Below are positions 16,821-26,650 of a DNA stretch of 64,000 nucleotides, piece by piece (the stretch's first letter is position 1; each line of letters begins with the position of its first letter). The notes beneath the pieces were generated by a model. That model made no database searches, was not told the DNA's origin, and saw nothing but the letters and a program-made list of their open reading frames with translations. Made by a program: the position numbers and the translations under genes. The DNA comes from G965267425 sp965267425. Lineage in GTDB: Bacteria > Bacteroidota > Bacteroidia > Flavobacteriales_E > Vicingaceae. Location of the stretch: assembly GCA_965267425.1 (NCBI GenBank), contig OZ253959.1, forward strand, positions 2,108,001 to 2,172,000. Reading direction: 5' to 3'.

Positions 16821-19676
16821 ATGAGAAAACTTTACTCGTTGTTGCTTGCTGTATGTTTCAGTTTAGCAGCTAATCAAATACACTCTCAGACTTACTGTAC
16901 GTCCTCTTTTACAAATTTGACAGATGACTGGATCAGTAATGTTGAATTTAACACCATCAATAATAGTTCAGGTAGTACTAGTTATACAGATTTTACGAAT
17001 CTGTCGACTTCCATTAAAAAAGGAAATACCTACACTATTGATGTTGATATTACTACAAACGGTTCATGGCTTCAATATGTTGGAGTTTGGATTGACTGGA
17101 ATCAGGATGGAACATTCAATACCACCGATGAAGAATTTCAAATTGGTGATAATGGATCAGTAAATGGTACGGCTACCGTTTCTGGAAGTATTACCGTTCC
17201 AGTAACAGCTCTTACAGGTCCTACAACAATGAGAATTGTTGAATTTTATTTCAACGTTCCTGGTCCTTGTCAAACTGGTACATATGGTGAAACCGAAGAT
17301 TACACAGTTATCGTTCCTGGAGACTCGAATGATGTAGCTGTTGTTGGATTGGATACACCTTCTACATTTTGTGCTGGAACTCAGAACATTGCAGCGGTTC
17401 TTGAAAATTTTGGAATTAACCAAATTACAAGTGCTACTGTAAACTGGTCAGTGAATGGTACATTGCAAACTCCAGTTTCCTTTTCTGGTACATTAGATAC
17501 CGTTGGAGGTACAGGAGCACAAACTGCAAGTGTAGCTTTAGGAAGTTTGACTTTCACAAATGGAAATGTTGAAACCATCAGAGTATGGACAACTGATCCA
17601 AACAACCAAACAGACCCAAATACGGATAACGATACCATTGAGGAATTGAAATCTCCTGCAATGAACGGTACTTATTCAATCGATCCTAGTGGTAGTGGTG
17701 ATTTTACAACACTTGATGAGGCAGTTTCTGACTTGAATTCATTCGGAGTTTGTGGCCCAGTCACCATTAATATGCTTACTGGGGTTTACAACGAACAAGT
17801 TTCTATTGCAGAAGTTCAAGGAGGAAGTTCTACTAATACGGTAGTTTTCCAACCAGATCCAACAAATACAGGTGCTGTTCAAGTTGAATTTTCTTCTTCC
17901 AGTTCTGATAACTATGTAATAGAATTAAGTGGAGCATCGTATGTAACGATAGATGGAATCGAAATCGAATCATTGACTTCTTCCACTGCCAATACTGTTA
18001 GATTCTCAAACGGTGCACATCACAATACACTTACTAACTGTACATTAACTGCTCCTAACGGAACAAGCAGTAGTACAGATCAATCAAACATTTATGCAGA
18101 AGGTGGAGATGTAAGTTACAATACCATCTCGAACAACATGGTTGAAGGTGGTAGCTACAACATCTACCTTTCAGGAAGTGGACAATCTTGTATGGATAAC
18201 GAAATCATTGGCAACACATTTGTTGATGGTTACAGATATTCAGTTTACTTATCAAATCAGAATTCATATTTGTTTGCTGAAAATACCATTGAATCACCTT
18301 CTTCTGTTTATGGATTCGGTTATGGTTTTTATTCAACTAACGGTCATAATGATTTTGAAGTAATTGGTAATAAAATAGCATGGACTGGTAATGGTGCAGC
18401 CTATTTTACACAAACTAACGGAACCACTTCTAATCAACCATTGATTGCGAACAACTGGATTCACGCTGGTGACGGAACAGATTTCGTTTATGGATTGTAC
18501 TTCACTTCTGGTGGATTTTCAAGAATCATTCATAATACTATTGTAGTAGATGCTAGTGCTACTGGTGGATATTATGGTTTGTTTATCAATGGTGGTGCTA
18601 ATGAAATCTACAACAACATTATCCATTTCCCACAGGGAAGTTCAAACTACAGTGGATTGAGCTATAGCGGTTCTTTCTCTGTTTCTGCTTCTAACTTTAA
18701 CAATGTTTGGCATGCAGGTGGTTCTGGACCAGGATTTGGTAGAACTAATTCAGTTCATGCTACATTGGCAGCATGGCAAAGTGCTACTGGATTTGATACC
18801 AGTTCTTCTGAAGTAGATCCAGGATATACAAACTTTGACTCATTGAGAACATGTAATGATTCCTTGAATAATACAGGTATGGCTATTGCTGATGTTTCCA
18901 AAGATATCGATGGTGACGACAGAGATTTGGTTAATCCTGATATGGGAGCTGACGAATGGGTTGGTGGAGCACCAGGTTCATTTAATGCTGGTGAAGACGC
19001 TATCGTATGTGTTGGTAAAACAATTACTATTGGAAAAGCAGGTACCGGAGGTTCTTACTCTTGGAGTACTGGAGATACTACCTCTACTATCGATGTAACT
19101 TCGGAAGGTACTTATATTGTTTCCTTAACTACTGATTGTGGAGCTAATCACGTTGATACGGTAGAAGTAACAGATGCTACTCCGGTGGCTAACTTTACAA
19201 TGGCTAGAAGTTTCCAAACAGCTATTTTCACCAATAACTCAATCAATGGAGATAATTATCTATGGGTATTTGGTGACGGAGACTCGTCAACAGTGAAGGA
19301 TCCTGTACATGTTTATAATTCAAATGGACCGTTTACGGCTTGCTTGACTGTATATAACGACTGTGATACTACTGAATCTTGTCAGGAAATGGTATTCTTT
19401 GTAGGTATTGAAAATGCGCAATTGGAAAATGGATTGGAGATTTATCCAAACCCAGCCAATGATGTATTGAACATTACCATTAAAGATGTTAATTCTGACA
19501 ACCTGAATATTTCACTTAACAATACTCAGGGACAAGCAGTTCTTGAACGTCAGTTGGTTGACTTCAGTGGAAGTTCAACAGAAACTATTGATGTTTCGCA
19601 ATTGACAAAAGGATTGTACTTTGTAAAAATTACTTCTGACACAGAAGTAGTTACAAAGCGTGTTGTGATTCAATAA
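16821..19676 (+). CDS. Giant T9SS protein 2: GEVED, CARDB-like, beta-helix, PKD, sorting domain
   Basis: A 951-residue paralogue of the preceding gene with the same domain order. The signal peptide is residues 1-22 (ends QIHSQ). The GEVED domain (WIDWNQDGTFN ... YGETEDYTVIV) spans about 85-168, CARDB-like about 175-280 (DVAVVGLDTPSTFCAGTQNIAAVLENFG), the beta-helix about 285-705 and the PKD segment YLWVFGDGDSS about 810. The sorting domain is EIYPNPANDVLNI ... TKGLYFVKITSD. Long stretches of the CARDB, helix and PKD regions are nearly identical in protein and close in DNA to gene 1, pointing to recent duplication or gene conversion, whereas the GEVED region is more diverged. It is flanked by terminators, so it is its own transcription unit. 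Function is inferred as for gene 1: surface or secreted, ligand unknown. Confidence 0.88.
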   Translation: MRKLYSLLLAVCFSLAANQIHSQTYCTSSFTNLTDDWISNVEFNTINNSSGSTSYTDFTNLSTSIKKGNTYTIDVDITTNGSWLQYVGVWIDWNQDGTFNTTDEEFQIGDNGSVNGTATVSGSITVPVTALTGPTTMRIVEFYFNVPGPCQTGTYGETEDYTVIVPGDSNDVAVVGLDTPSTFCAGTQNIAAVLENFGINQITSATVNWSVNGTLQTPVSFSGTLDTVGGTGAQTASVALGSLTFTNGNVETIRVWTTDPNNQTDPNTDNDTIEELKSPAMNGTYSIDPSGSGDFTTLDEAVSDLNSFGVCGPVTINMLTGVYNEQVSIAEVQGGSSTNTVVFQPDPTNTGAVQVEFSSSSSDNYVIELSGASYVTIDGIEIESLTSSTANTVRFSNGAHHNTLTNCTLTAPNGTSSSTDQSNIYAEGGDVSYNTISNNMVEGGSYNIYLSGSGQSCMDNEIIGNTFVDGYRYSVYLSNQNSYLFAENTIESPSSVYGFGYGFYSTNGHNDFEVIGNKIAWTGNGAAYFTQTNGTTSNQPLIANNWIHAGDGTDFVYGLYFTSGGFSRIIHNTIVVDASATGGYYGLFINGGANEIYNNIIHFPQGSSNYSGLSYSGSFSVSASNFNNVWHAGGSGPGFGRTNSVHATLAAWQSATGFDTSSSEVDPGYTNFDSLRTCNDSLNNTGMAIADVSKDIDGDDRDLVNPDMGADEWVGGAPGSFNAGEDAIVCVGKTITIGKAGTGGSYSWSTGDTTSTIDVTSEGTYIVSLTTDCGANHVDTVEVTDATPVANFTMARSFQTAIFTNNSINGDNYLWVFGDGDSSTVKDPVHVYNSNGPFTACLTVYNDCDTTESCQEMVFFVGIENAQLENGLEIYPNPANDVLNITIKDVNSDNLNISLNNTQGQAVLERQLVDFSGSSTETIDVSQLTKGLYFVKITSDTEVVTKRVVIQ

Positions 19677-19694
19677 ATCATACATAACAAGATG

Positions 19695-19727
19695 AAAAAG
19701 GGCGGATTTACTTCCGCCCTTTTTTTA
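19695..19727 (+). terminator. Rho-independent terminator after T9SS protein 2
   Basis: Stem GGGCGGA (19700-19706) with TCCGCCC (19713-19719), extended by A-T pairs on both sides, and seven or more Ts. Confidence 0.9.
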
Positions 19728-19845
19728 TGCCTGATGGTCTAATTTTCTAGTCTAGTGTGAATTAGAATCACGTTTTTTATTGCTCACATTTATTTTTTTG
19801 GTAAATTGTATGGATTTTACTCAATTATTAACCAAAACAATAACT

Positions 19846-22800
19846 ATGAAGCAAATCTTACCTTTTATTTTATTGATCTGCGCTGCGTTCTTTGTTGGCG
19901 CACAATCTGTACCTGAGCTTATTTACTATAAGTTCGATGGAACGGGTACTTCGGTAGATAATCTTGCTAGCTCTCCTGTTGGTAACAACCCAGCAACCAT
20001 TGTAGGTGGTCTCTCTCAAGGAGGAACCGGCCAATTTGGTGGCGCGCTTCAAGGAAATGGTTCTTCTTCGGCCTCCAATTATGTAAATACAGGTTGGGGT
20101 TCCAGTTTATCTGGAGATTGGACCATGTCATTTTATACCGGTGGATATCCGTCAAGTACAACATTGTATTATATCCTAGGTGACAATACGGCCAGTAGCT
20201 GGCGTTGTTTCACTAATGGTGTTGCCGGAGCAAATAACTTAATGCTGCGTGGCCCTGTAACAGACGTATTAGTAACGAACTGTGCTACTTCTGCGCCACA
20301 CGTTGTGCATTTTGTACATGACGCCACAGCTGGTGAAATTCGTGCATATGTTGATGGTGTATTGAACAATACTGTTTCTCAGGGAAGCATTAACATTAAC
20401 GGTTCTGGTCCATTTAAAGTGGGTGCATATTCAGGTAGCACTAACCTGGCAAATGGCGCATACATGGATGAATTCAGACTGTACAACAGAGCATTGGATA
20501 TTACGGAAATTCAATCTACCTGGAATCAGACACTTCCATTGTCTATGGCAGCTAACGATGCCGGTGTAAGCAAGATTGACTCTCCTACTGTATTTTGTGA
20601 AGGAACAAAAGACATTGTTGTTACTGTACAAAACTATGGTATCAATCAAATTGACACGGTAACAGTGAATTGGATGTTTAATGGTGTTCTTCAAACTCCA
20701 GTAATTTACACAGGTTCTGTATTGGATACATTGTTTGGAACAGGTTCAAATACTGCGCAAGTATTTCTAGGAACAAAAACTTTTGTTTCAGGACAAAAAG
20801 ATTCTATTGCTGCTTGGACATCAATGCCAAACAATGTGGTTGACACGTCAAGTTCAAATGATTCTACTGGAAGAGCTGTTCAACCTTCTGTATCTGGTAC
20901 ATTTACCATTGATGCTGGTGGAGGCGGAGACTTTACCAACTTCAATGATGCTATTGTAGATATCATAGATTTTGGAGTTTGTGGCCCTGTAGTCTTTAAT
21001 GTAGTTACTGGTTCTTACAACGAACAAGTGAGCATTGGTCAAATTGAAGGAGCAAGTGCAGCAAATACAATTACTTTCCAACCTGATGCCAATAATACAG
21101 GAGCTGTAGAAGTAGAATATTCAGGAAGTTCTTCAGGTAATTATGTATTTGAGTTGAGTGGAGCAAGCTGGGTGACCATTGACGGCTTTGAAATTGAAGC
21201 TTTAAGCTCTTCTTATGGTTCAACCATACGCATGGACAATGGTGCCTCAAACAACACCATTAAAAATAATGTATTGACCAGCCCTTCAGCTAGTACATCC
21301 ACAAATGGTGCTAACATCTATTGGCTAGATGCTAATAATGATAACAACATGATTATGGATAATGTAATTGATGGTGGTAGTTATGGAATCTATGCTTCAG
21401 GTGGAAACACAACAGCCAGAGGTGCAGGTACTGTAATTGAAAATAACGAAGTAAGTGATTATTACTACATGGGAATTTACGTTCGTTATCAGGATGACCC
21501 AATGGTTCATCATAACATGGTTACCACATCTAATAATTATGCATTTGGATTTGGTATCTACGGTTATTACAACTACAATAACGCCAGATTTACCAACAAC
21601 TTGGTAAATCATCCAATTGGACGATACGGCATGTATTTCTTCCAGCAAAATGGAACTGCCAATGCGCGCCCATTAGTTGCAAACAACATGATTCATGCAG
21701 GTGATGGTACCAACAGTGCTTACGGGTTGTATTTTGATGGTGGATTTGGTGATGTAGTTCACAACTCTGTGGTAAAGGAAGTGGGAGCTACCAACTTGTA
21801 CTATGGACTGTATCTTAGAGGTGGAGCCAACAGTGTGAAAAACAACATGGTTGTTTCTGACGGTGGTTCTTCTAACTATTATGCATACTACATCAGTGGT
21901 TCTTTTGCAGTACTGGAATCAAACTATAACAACATATACGTAAACGGAAATAATCAATTTGGATTCTTCGGTGCTGCGTATTCGGATTTGGCTGCATGGC
22001 AGACAGGTACCGGGTTTGATACCAACTCAACTTCAATTGACCCTGGATATACCAACTATGATTCGTTACGTACATGTAAAGATAGTCTGGATGGTACAGG
22101 AACTCCATTGGGAGAATTGGTAATTGACGACTTTGATGGAGATGCAAGAAGCACAACAGCTCCTGATGTGGGTGCTGATGAGTGGATTGGTTCTGCACCT
22201 GGAAGTTATTCTGCCGGTGAAGATCAAATTGTATGTGCTGGTAAAACAGTTGATATTGGAACTCAGTCTTCTGCAGGTTCATTCAACTGGAGTACTGGTG
22301 ATACAACTTCTGTAATCACAGTGAATACAGCGGGTACATATACGGTGTCTATGACAACCGAATGTGGATCCTCTCATATGGATACTGTTGAAGTGGTTGA
22401 TAGAACTCCGGTGGCAAACTTTACCACCGATATCAGTTTCCAATCAGCATTGTTCACAAACAATTCTCAACAAGGTGATTCATACCTTTGGGTATTTGGT
22501 GACGGAGATTCATCTACGACCATGTCTCCAACACATATCTACCCAGATAATGGACCTTATACAGCTTGTTTGTATGTTTACAATGATTGTGATACAGCTG
22601 AGTTCTGTTCTGAAATCTCATTCTGGGTGGGAATTGATAACCCAGAACTTGCAAGTGAAATATCTATTTATCCAAATCCTGCGAAAGATGTTGTTTTTGT
22701 GGAAATTGGTGACCTAGATTCTCAAACATTGAGATTAGAGGTGATGGATATTCAAGGAAAGCAGTATTTAACTCAAAGAATTGCAAACCTATCTGGTTCA

Positions 22801-22902
22801 ACTGTTGAATCAATTGACGTTAGTTCTTTGGCAAAAGGAGTTTATATCTTGAGATTGACTTCTGATTCTGAAACCTTGAACAGACGCTTGATTATCGAAT
22901 AA
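19846..22902 (+). CDS. Giant T9SS protein 3: LamG N-terminus, CARDB-like, beta-helix, PKD, sorting domain
   Basis: A 1018-residue paralogue in which the GEVED module is replaced by a LamG/concanavalin-like domain (residues about 25-225: YYKFDGTGTSVDN, WTMSFYTGG, YMDEFRLYNRALDITEIQ). The CARDB-like domain (NDAGVSKIDSPTVFCEGTKDIVVTVQNYG), beta-helix, Ig segment, PKD domain (YLWVFGDGDSS) and sorting domain (SIYPNPAKDVV ... AKGVYILRL) then follow as in the neighbours. I chose ATG 19846 because it is followed directly by a signal peptide (MKQILPFILLICAAFFVGAQ) and sits in the same AATAACTATG context as genes 1 and 2; an upstream in-frame TTG (19780) lies in the promoter region. Own terminator downstream. 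Export by T9SS is firm; the ligand is unknown. Confidence 0.88.
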   Translation: MKQILPFILLICAAFFVGAQSVPELIYYKFDGTGTSVDNLASSPVGNNPATIVGGLSQGGTGQFGGALQGNGSSSASNYVNTGWGSSLSGDWTMSFYTGGYPSSTTLYYILGDNTASSWRCFTNGVAGANNLMLRGPVTDVLVTNCATSAPHVVHFVHDATAGEIRAYVDGVLNNTVSQGSININGSGPFKVGAYSGSTNLANGAYMDEFRLYNRALDITEIQSTWNQTLPLSMAANDAGVSKIDSPTVFCEGTKDIVVTVQNYGINQIDTVTVNWMFNGVLQTPVIYTGSVLDTLFGTGSNTAQVFLGTKTFVSGQKDSIAAWTSMPNNVVDTSSSNDSTGRAVQPSVSGTFTIDAGGGGDFTNFNDAIVDIIDFGVCGPVVFNVVTGSYNEQVSIGQIEGASAANTITFQPDANNTGAVEVEYSGSSSGNYVFELSGASWVTIDGFEIEALSSSYGSTIRMDNGASNNTIKNNVLTSPSASTSTNGANIYWLDANNDNNMIMDNVIDGGSYGIYASGGNTTARGAGTVIENNEVSDYYYMGIYVRYQDDPMVHHNMVTTSNNYAFGFGIYGYYNYNNARFTNNLVNHPIGRYGMYFFQQNGTANARPLVANNMIHAGDGTNSAYGLYFDGGFGDVVHNSVVKEVGATNLYYGLYLRGGANSVKNNMVVSDGGSSNYYAYYISGSFAVLESNYNNIYVNGNNQFGFFGAAYSDLAAWQTGTGFDTNSTSIDPGYTNYDSLRTCKDSLDGTGTPLGELVIDDFDGDARSTTAPDVGADEWIGSAPGSYSAGEDQIVCAGKTVDIGTQSSAGSFNWSTGDTTSVITVNTAGTYTVSMTTECGSSHMDTVEVVDRTPVANFTTDISFQSALFTNNSQQGDSYLWVFGDGDSSTTMSPTHIYPDNGPYTACLYVYNDCDTAEFCSEISFWVGIDNPELASEISIYPNPAKDVVFVEIGDLDSQTLRLEVMDIQGKQYLTQRIANLSGSTVESIDVSSLAKGVYILRLTSDSETLNRRLIIE

Positions 22903-22922
22903 TATCATAGCTTATATAAAGG

Positions 22923-22956
22923 AAAAACCGGCTCAATTATGAGCCGGTTTTTTTAT
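22923..22956 (+). terminator. Rho-independent terminator after T9SS protein 3
   Basis: Perfect 10-bp stem AAACCGGCTC (22925-22934) with its complement (22941-22950), 6-base loop AATTAT, then a T-run. Confidence 0.92.
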
Positions 22957-23055
22957 GCACTATTGCCATGCTATGACTATTTCAACTTATCTGATTATCA
23001 GATAAATCCATGGTTTTTTTTGTATATTAGAAGATAACCAAAGTGCCAATTTTTC

Positions 23056-25944
23056 ATGATATCGGGAAAGTTAAAGCATAGACTTCTCTTATGCCTTTTA
23101 GCATGTACGCTTTTTGGCATTGATGCATTAACACAAACCCAAATCTCCCTTCCTTCCCAATCAAACTCAACTCAAGGTTTTAGTCATGGTTATTGGTTTG
23201 AAGCACCCGATGACTTCACCATTTCTGGATTGCAAACCGTATTGGACGCTGGTGGAGGACCTCAATACATACAATTGTTTAAAATAAATGAAGTCATGCC
23301 TGTGTCCAAGGCATTCCCTACTTCAAATTTTGAATTGCTTCATCGAATCTATGGTGGGCCGTTTAATACGTTTAATCCTGTGAACATCAAGGTGAAAGAA
23401 GGAGATAAAATTGGTGTCTTGGGGAGTGCTGGAATAGATGTTTCTCTGGGAATTGGTCCGCATACGGCAAGCATCATGGGACATAGTGTTTCATTGCAGC
23501 AATTGGGTTCGACTGGATTTGTGCATGCAGGACCAGGGATTTCATTGTTATGGGGATCGGGTAAAGGAAAACCGGGAAATATTGGACGAGTCAAGGTATT
23601 TTGGAGTGAAACTATCAAGGTTCCAAATGACGTGGGTATTGCACGTCTTGATTCACCGCATTCATTTTGCGAAGGATTTCATGATGTAAAATTCACATTG
23701 AAAAACTATGGAAATAATCAGGTGGATTCTGTAAAAGTATATTGGAGTCTAAATGGATCTAATCAGCAAACACTTTACGTTTATCAACTATTAGACACAG
23801 CAGGAGGATTAAGCAATCATGAAGTCACTATAAACCTCGGTAGTTTATTTTTTGCTTCTGGAAAGCACGATACAATTAAAATTTGGACTTCTCTTCCCAA
23901 TGGAGTGGCTGATACTGTTAATTACAACGACACGATTACCCAAATTCTCCATCCTTCATTAAGTGGAAACTATGTAATCAATCCTAGTTCAGCATCCAAT
24001 GCAGACTTTAATTCATTGACTGAAGCAGTTAATGAATTGAACACCTTTGGAATTTGTGGGTCCGTTAATTTCTTAGTGAAGGCTACCATGTACAATGAAC
24101 AAATTTCCTTAGGGCCAATTCGTGGTTCAGGACCGGAAAATCGCGTACGTTTCATCAAAGATGGACCGGGAAGTTTTGTTTTTATGCAACACAGTGCTCG
24201 ATCGGGAGATGAAAACTTTGTGGTTTCGTTCAACGGCACCCGATATGTGTCCTTTGACGGATTCCGCTTTATGCCAGTGGGTAGTTCGTATACAACGGCT
24301 ATAACCATTAATGATTTTTGTACCAACATTCGAATAGACAATAGTTGGTTGATTTCTAGCAGTTCTATGGGAAATGTGAGCAATTCATTGGTAGTTATAA
24401 ATGGTAATAGCTGCGATTCCATTGAAATTGCCAACAGTCAGTTTCAAGGTGGTACCTATTCAATTTATGGTTCTTCTTCTAAATATGCGCCAACCAGCCA
24501 CACGCGGTTGATAAATAACGTATTTAACAACTTCCAATCGTGTGCCGTCAGACTCAGGTACCATCATCAACTGGAAGTTGACGGAAATGTGTTTAAAACG
24601 TTTTGGTCTCATTCAGAACATGCGTTTCGCATTGATTTTTGCAATTCATATGCATTTACAGGAAACCGGGTTAAACATGCTGCCTTTCGACCTGTTCAAT
24701 TCTTTAAATGTTCTGGAAATTTGCAACAATACAGTCTCATTGCCAATAATATGATTCACAGCGGTGATGGAACTGGCTCGACAAATGGTTTGTACATCGA
24801 AGGTGATTTCACAAGGGTTGTTCACAATACCATAGTCATGGAAAGTGCCATTAACAGTGGATTACATGCAATCCATATAAAAGGAGGCATCAGTGATGTT
24901 CTGAATAATCTAATTGTTGCCACTGGAGGAAATCCTTCTATACCCTTACTTAAATATGAAGGCTTATTTTCTGTGACACGTTCAGATTATAACAATATAT
25001 TCAGTTTGGACTCCACTGGATTTGGAGATTATGACATGAGTTATTCTAATCTGATTGATTGGCAAAAAGGAACTGGGTTTGACATTCATTCTTCTCAGTT
25101 TAATCCCGGTTTTATTTCATTTGATTCTCTAAGGCATTGTTTGGATTCATTGGATAATACCGGAACTCCCCTACCCTATGTTTCTCATGATATTGACCAT
25201 GATCTTCGCGATACGCTATCTCCTGACATTGGTGCTGATGAATGGATTGGGTATAATGGATTTTTCCTTGGCGATGATCAATACATATGTTATGATTCCA
25301 TTTTCATTGGAAACCCCTCTCATAAGGCCGATTTTATGTGGAATTCCGGTGATACTGTTTCCCCTATGCTGGTTGGAAACTCAGGTGTATATCCTGTAAC
25401 TATCTCCTCACAATGCGGCTTAATTTTTCATGATACCGTTGAAGTTATTGACAACGTTCCTACTTCCGCTTTTACGGTTGAAAGATCATTTAACAGTTGG
25501 ATTTTCCAGAATTTGTCTGAAAATGCAGACAGTTATGTTTGGGATTTTGGTGACGGTTCTATTTCCACCTACAAAAATCCAACACATATCTATGAAAATG
25601 GAATATTCGATGCTTGTTTGACCTCAATCAATGAATGTGACAGCGTGATGCACTGTCTAACCATTTCCAACGTTGCCATTGGAACACAGGAACTTGAATC
25701 AATTGCTTTTAGCGCTTATCCAAATCCTGTTGGTGATAAGTTGTTTTTTGAATTTGAAAATGATGAATTTACCGTTGAATCGGTTCAATTATTTACGGTT
25801 ACGGGACATGTGTTAAAACAATTCTCCTGGAGAACTGATGCCAATTTACTGGTATTGGAATTGAATGAAATTCAATCTGGCATGTATGTTGTTCGAATAA
25901 ATTCGTCTGCAAAAAGCATCATACATCGAATGGTAAAACGTTAA
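23056..25944 (+). CDS. Giant T9SS protein 4: unique N-terminus, CARDB-like, beta-helix, PKD, sorting domain
   Basis: A 962-residue, most diverged member of the tandem family. Signal peptide: residues 1-27 (LLLCLLACTLFGIDALTQT). Residues about 28-190 form a module not seen in the other three (QGFSHGYWFEAPDDFTISGLQ ... GPGISLLWGSGKGKPGNIGRVKVFW), which resembles a beta-sandwich of unknown family. Then come the shared CARDB-like domain (DVGIARLDSPHSFCEGFHDVKFTLKNYG), the beta-helix (NNMIHSGDGTGSTNGLY, VVHNTIV), the GADEWIG linker, a shortened Ig segment, PKD (YVWDFGDGSIS) and the sorting domain (SAYPNPVGDKL ... QSGMYVVRI). Codon choice and sequence drift suggest an older split from genes 1-3. 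It is transcribed alone; a terminator lies about 100 bases downstream at 26045. Confidence 0.87.
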   Translation: MISGKLKHRLLLCLLACTLFGIDALTQTQISLPSQSNSTQGFSHGYWFEAPDDFTISGLQTVLDAGGGPQYIQLFKINEVMPVSKAFPTSNFELLHRIYGGPFNTFNPVNIKVKEGDKIGVLGSAGIDVSLGIGPHTASIMGHSVSLQQLGSTGFVHAGPGISLLWGSGKGKPGNIGRVKVFWSETIKVPNDVGIARLDSPHSFCEGFHDVKFTLKNYGNNQVDSVKVYWSLNGSNQQTLYVYQLLDTAGGLSNHEVTINLGSLFFASGKHDTIKIWTSLPNGVADTVNYNDTITQILHPSLSGNYVINPSSASNADFNSLTEAVNELNTFGICGSVNFLVKATMYNEQISLGPIRGSGPENRVRFIKDGPGSFVFMQHSARSGDENFVVSFNGTRYVSFDGFRFMPVGSSYTTAITINDFCTNIRIDNSWLISSSSMGNVSNSLVVINGNSCDSIEIANSQFQGGTYSIYGSSSKYAPTSHTRLINNVFNNFQSCAVRLRYHHQLEVDGNVFKTFWSHSEHAFRIDFCNSYAFTGNRVKHAAFRPVQFFKCSGNLQQYSLIANNMIHSGDGTGSTNGLYIEGDFTRVVHNTIVMESAINSGLHAIHIKGGISDVLNNLIVATGGNPSIPLLKYEGLFSVTRSDYNNIFSLDSTGFGDYDMSYSNLIDWQKGTGFDIHSSQFNPGFISFDSLRHCLDSLDNTGTPLPYVSHDIDHDLRDTLSPDIGADEWIGYNGFFLGDDQYICYDSIFIGNPSHKADFMWNSGDTVSPMLVGNSGVYPVTISSQCGLIFHDTVEVIDNVPTSAFTVERSFNSWIFQNLSENADSYVWDFGDGSISTYKNPTHIYENGIFDACLTSINECDSVMHCLTISNVAIGTQELESIAFSAYPNPVGDKLFFEFENDEFTVESVQLFTVTGHVLKQFSWRTDANLLVLELNEIQSGMYVVRINSSAKSIIHRMVKR

Positions 25945-26044
25945 TACCCAAGCTTACTAGATGAAATAATGGTCATGTATCATTTCGTATTCAAAAAAAT
26001 ACGACCTTTGATTTGACGTTAATAACCAGTTGACCTTTTTAATT

Positions 26045-26071
26045 AGCACTTCCTGCCAGAAGTGCTTTTTT
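26045..26071 (+). terminator. Rho-independent terminator after T9SS protein 4
   Basis: 8-bp stem AGCACTTC (26045-26052) with GAAGTGCT (26059-26066), loop CTGCCA, followed by Ts. It is the first terminator after the stop at 25944. Confidence 0.85.
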
Positions 26072-26284
26072 CAAATATATACCTAGGAGTTTTTAATCTT
26101 TTATTAGAAAGACTATTTTTTATAGCATGCGTTTCCGCAACATCTTACTGCTTCAAAAACCTGTTTTATTGGATCATTAACATTAAATTTTCAATAAAAA
26201 TTCAAGAACTATTAACCGGAAACCCCTTATTTTAAAGGGTTTACAAACAAGATTCAAGATTTTGAAAAAGAAATGGTAAATATT

Positions 26285-26317
26285 TTGAACAGATAATGTG
26301 ACATTACACTACCTTTG
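26285..26317 (+). promoter_or_regulatory. Predicted promoter of the cold-shock gene
   Basis: TTG at 26285-26287, 22 bases, then TACCTTTG at 26310-26317, an exact TAnnTTTG. The predicted start leaves a leader of only about 18 bases, so the long structured leader known from enterobacterial cspA is not expected. Confidence 0.6.
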
Positions 26318-26340
26318 GAACTTAATATATTAATACAATA

Positions 26341-26532
26341 ATGAATAAAGGAACAGTAAAATTCTTCAATGACTCAAAAGGCTTTGGCTTTATTATTGAA
26401 GAAGAATCAAAAAAAGAATACTTCGTACATGTCTCTGGTTTAATTGATGAGATTAAAGAAGGAGATAACGTTGAATTCGAATTAAAGGAAGGTAAAAAAG
26501 GTTTAAACGCAGTAAATGTCAAAGTGATTTAA
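26341..26532 (+). CDS. Cold-shock domain protein
   Basis: A 63-residue single-domain OB-fold protein that binds single-stranded RNA or DNA and melts RNA structure. It starts MNKGTVKFFNDSKGFGFI, giving RNP1 (KGFGFI), then RNP2 YFVHVSGL, and ends in a short basic strand. The length matches the bacterial CspA family (65-70). Whether it is cold-induced or constitutive cannot be told. It has its own promoter and terminator. In Bacteroidota such genes are often abundant messages. Confidence 0.95.
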   Translation: MNKGTVKFFNDSKGFGFIIEEESKKEYFVHVSGLIDEIKEGDNVEFELKEGKKGLNAVNVKVI

Positions 26533-26562
26533 TATTTATTATAACTGACTTTTTTAATCTTT

Positions 26563-26592
26563 AAAGCCTGCCTTCTGTCAGGCTTTTTTTTT
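26563..26592 (+). terminator. Rho-independent terminator of the cold-shock gene
   Basis: 8-bp stem AAAGCCTG (26563-26570) with CAGGCTTT (26579-26586), 8-base loop, nine Ts. Confidence 0.9.
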
Positions 26593-26650
26593 GCCTTAAA
26601 CCATAATTCTCAATAATTATAAGGCAATTTCATCTCAGGTATTCTCCAAT

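Larger units (their letters stand above)
25945..26340. other. Intergenic region before the cold-shock gene
   Basis: 396 bases, strongly A+T-rich, with no plausible open reading frame. It holds the terminator at 26045-26071, an imperfect inverted repeat AAACCCC/GGGTTT at about 26219-26243, and the cold-shock promoter near 26285-26317. Nothing else is recognisable. Confidence 0.6.

Noticed and set aside
19780..19845. Longer start (TTG 19780) for the third array protein
   Set aside because: It puts 22 extra residues before a perfect signal peptide and lies in the A+T-rich promoter region; ATG 19846 shares context with the two paralogues before it.
13803..25944. Repetitive DNA that could be taken for a satellite or CRISPR array
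   Set aside because: The repetition is protein-coding paralogy and beta-helix coils; there are no short regular spacers.
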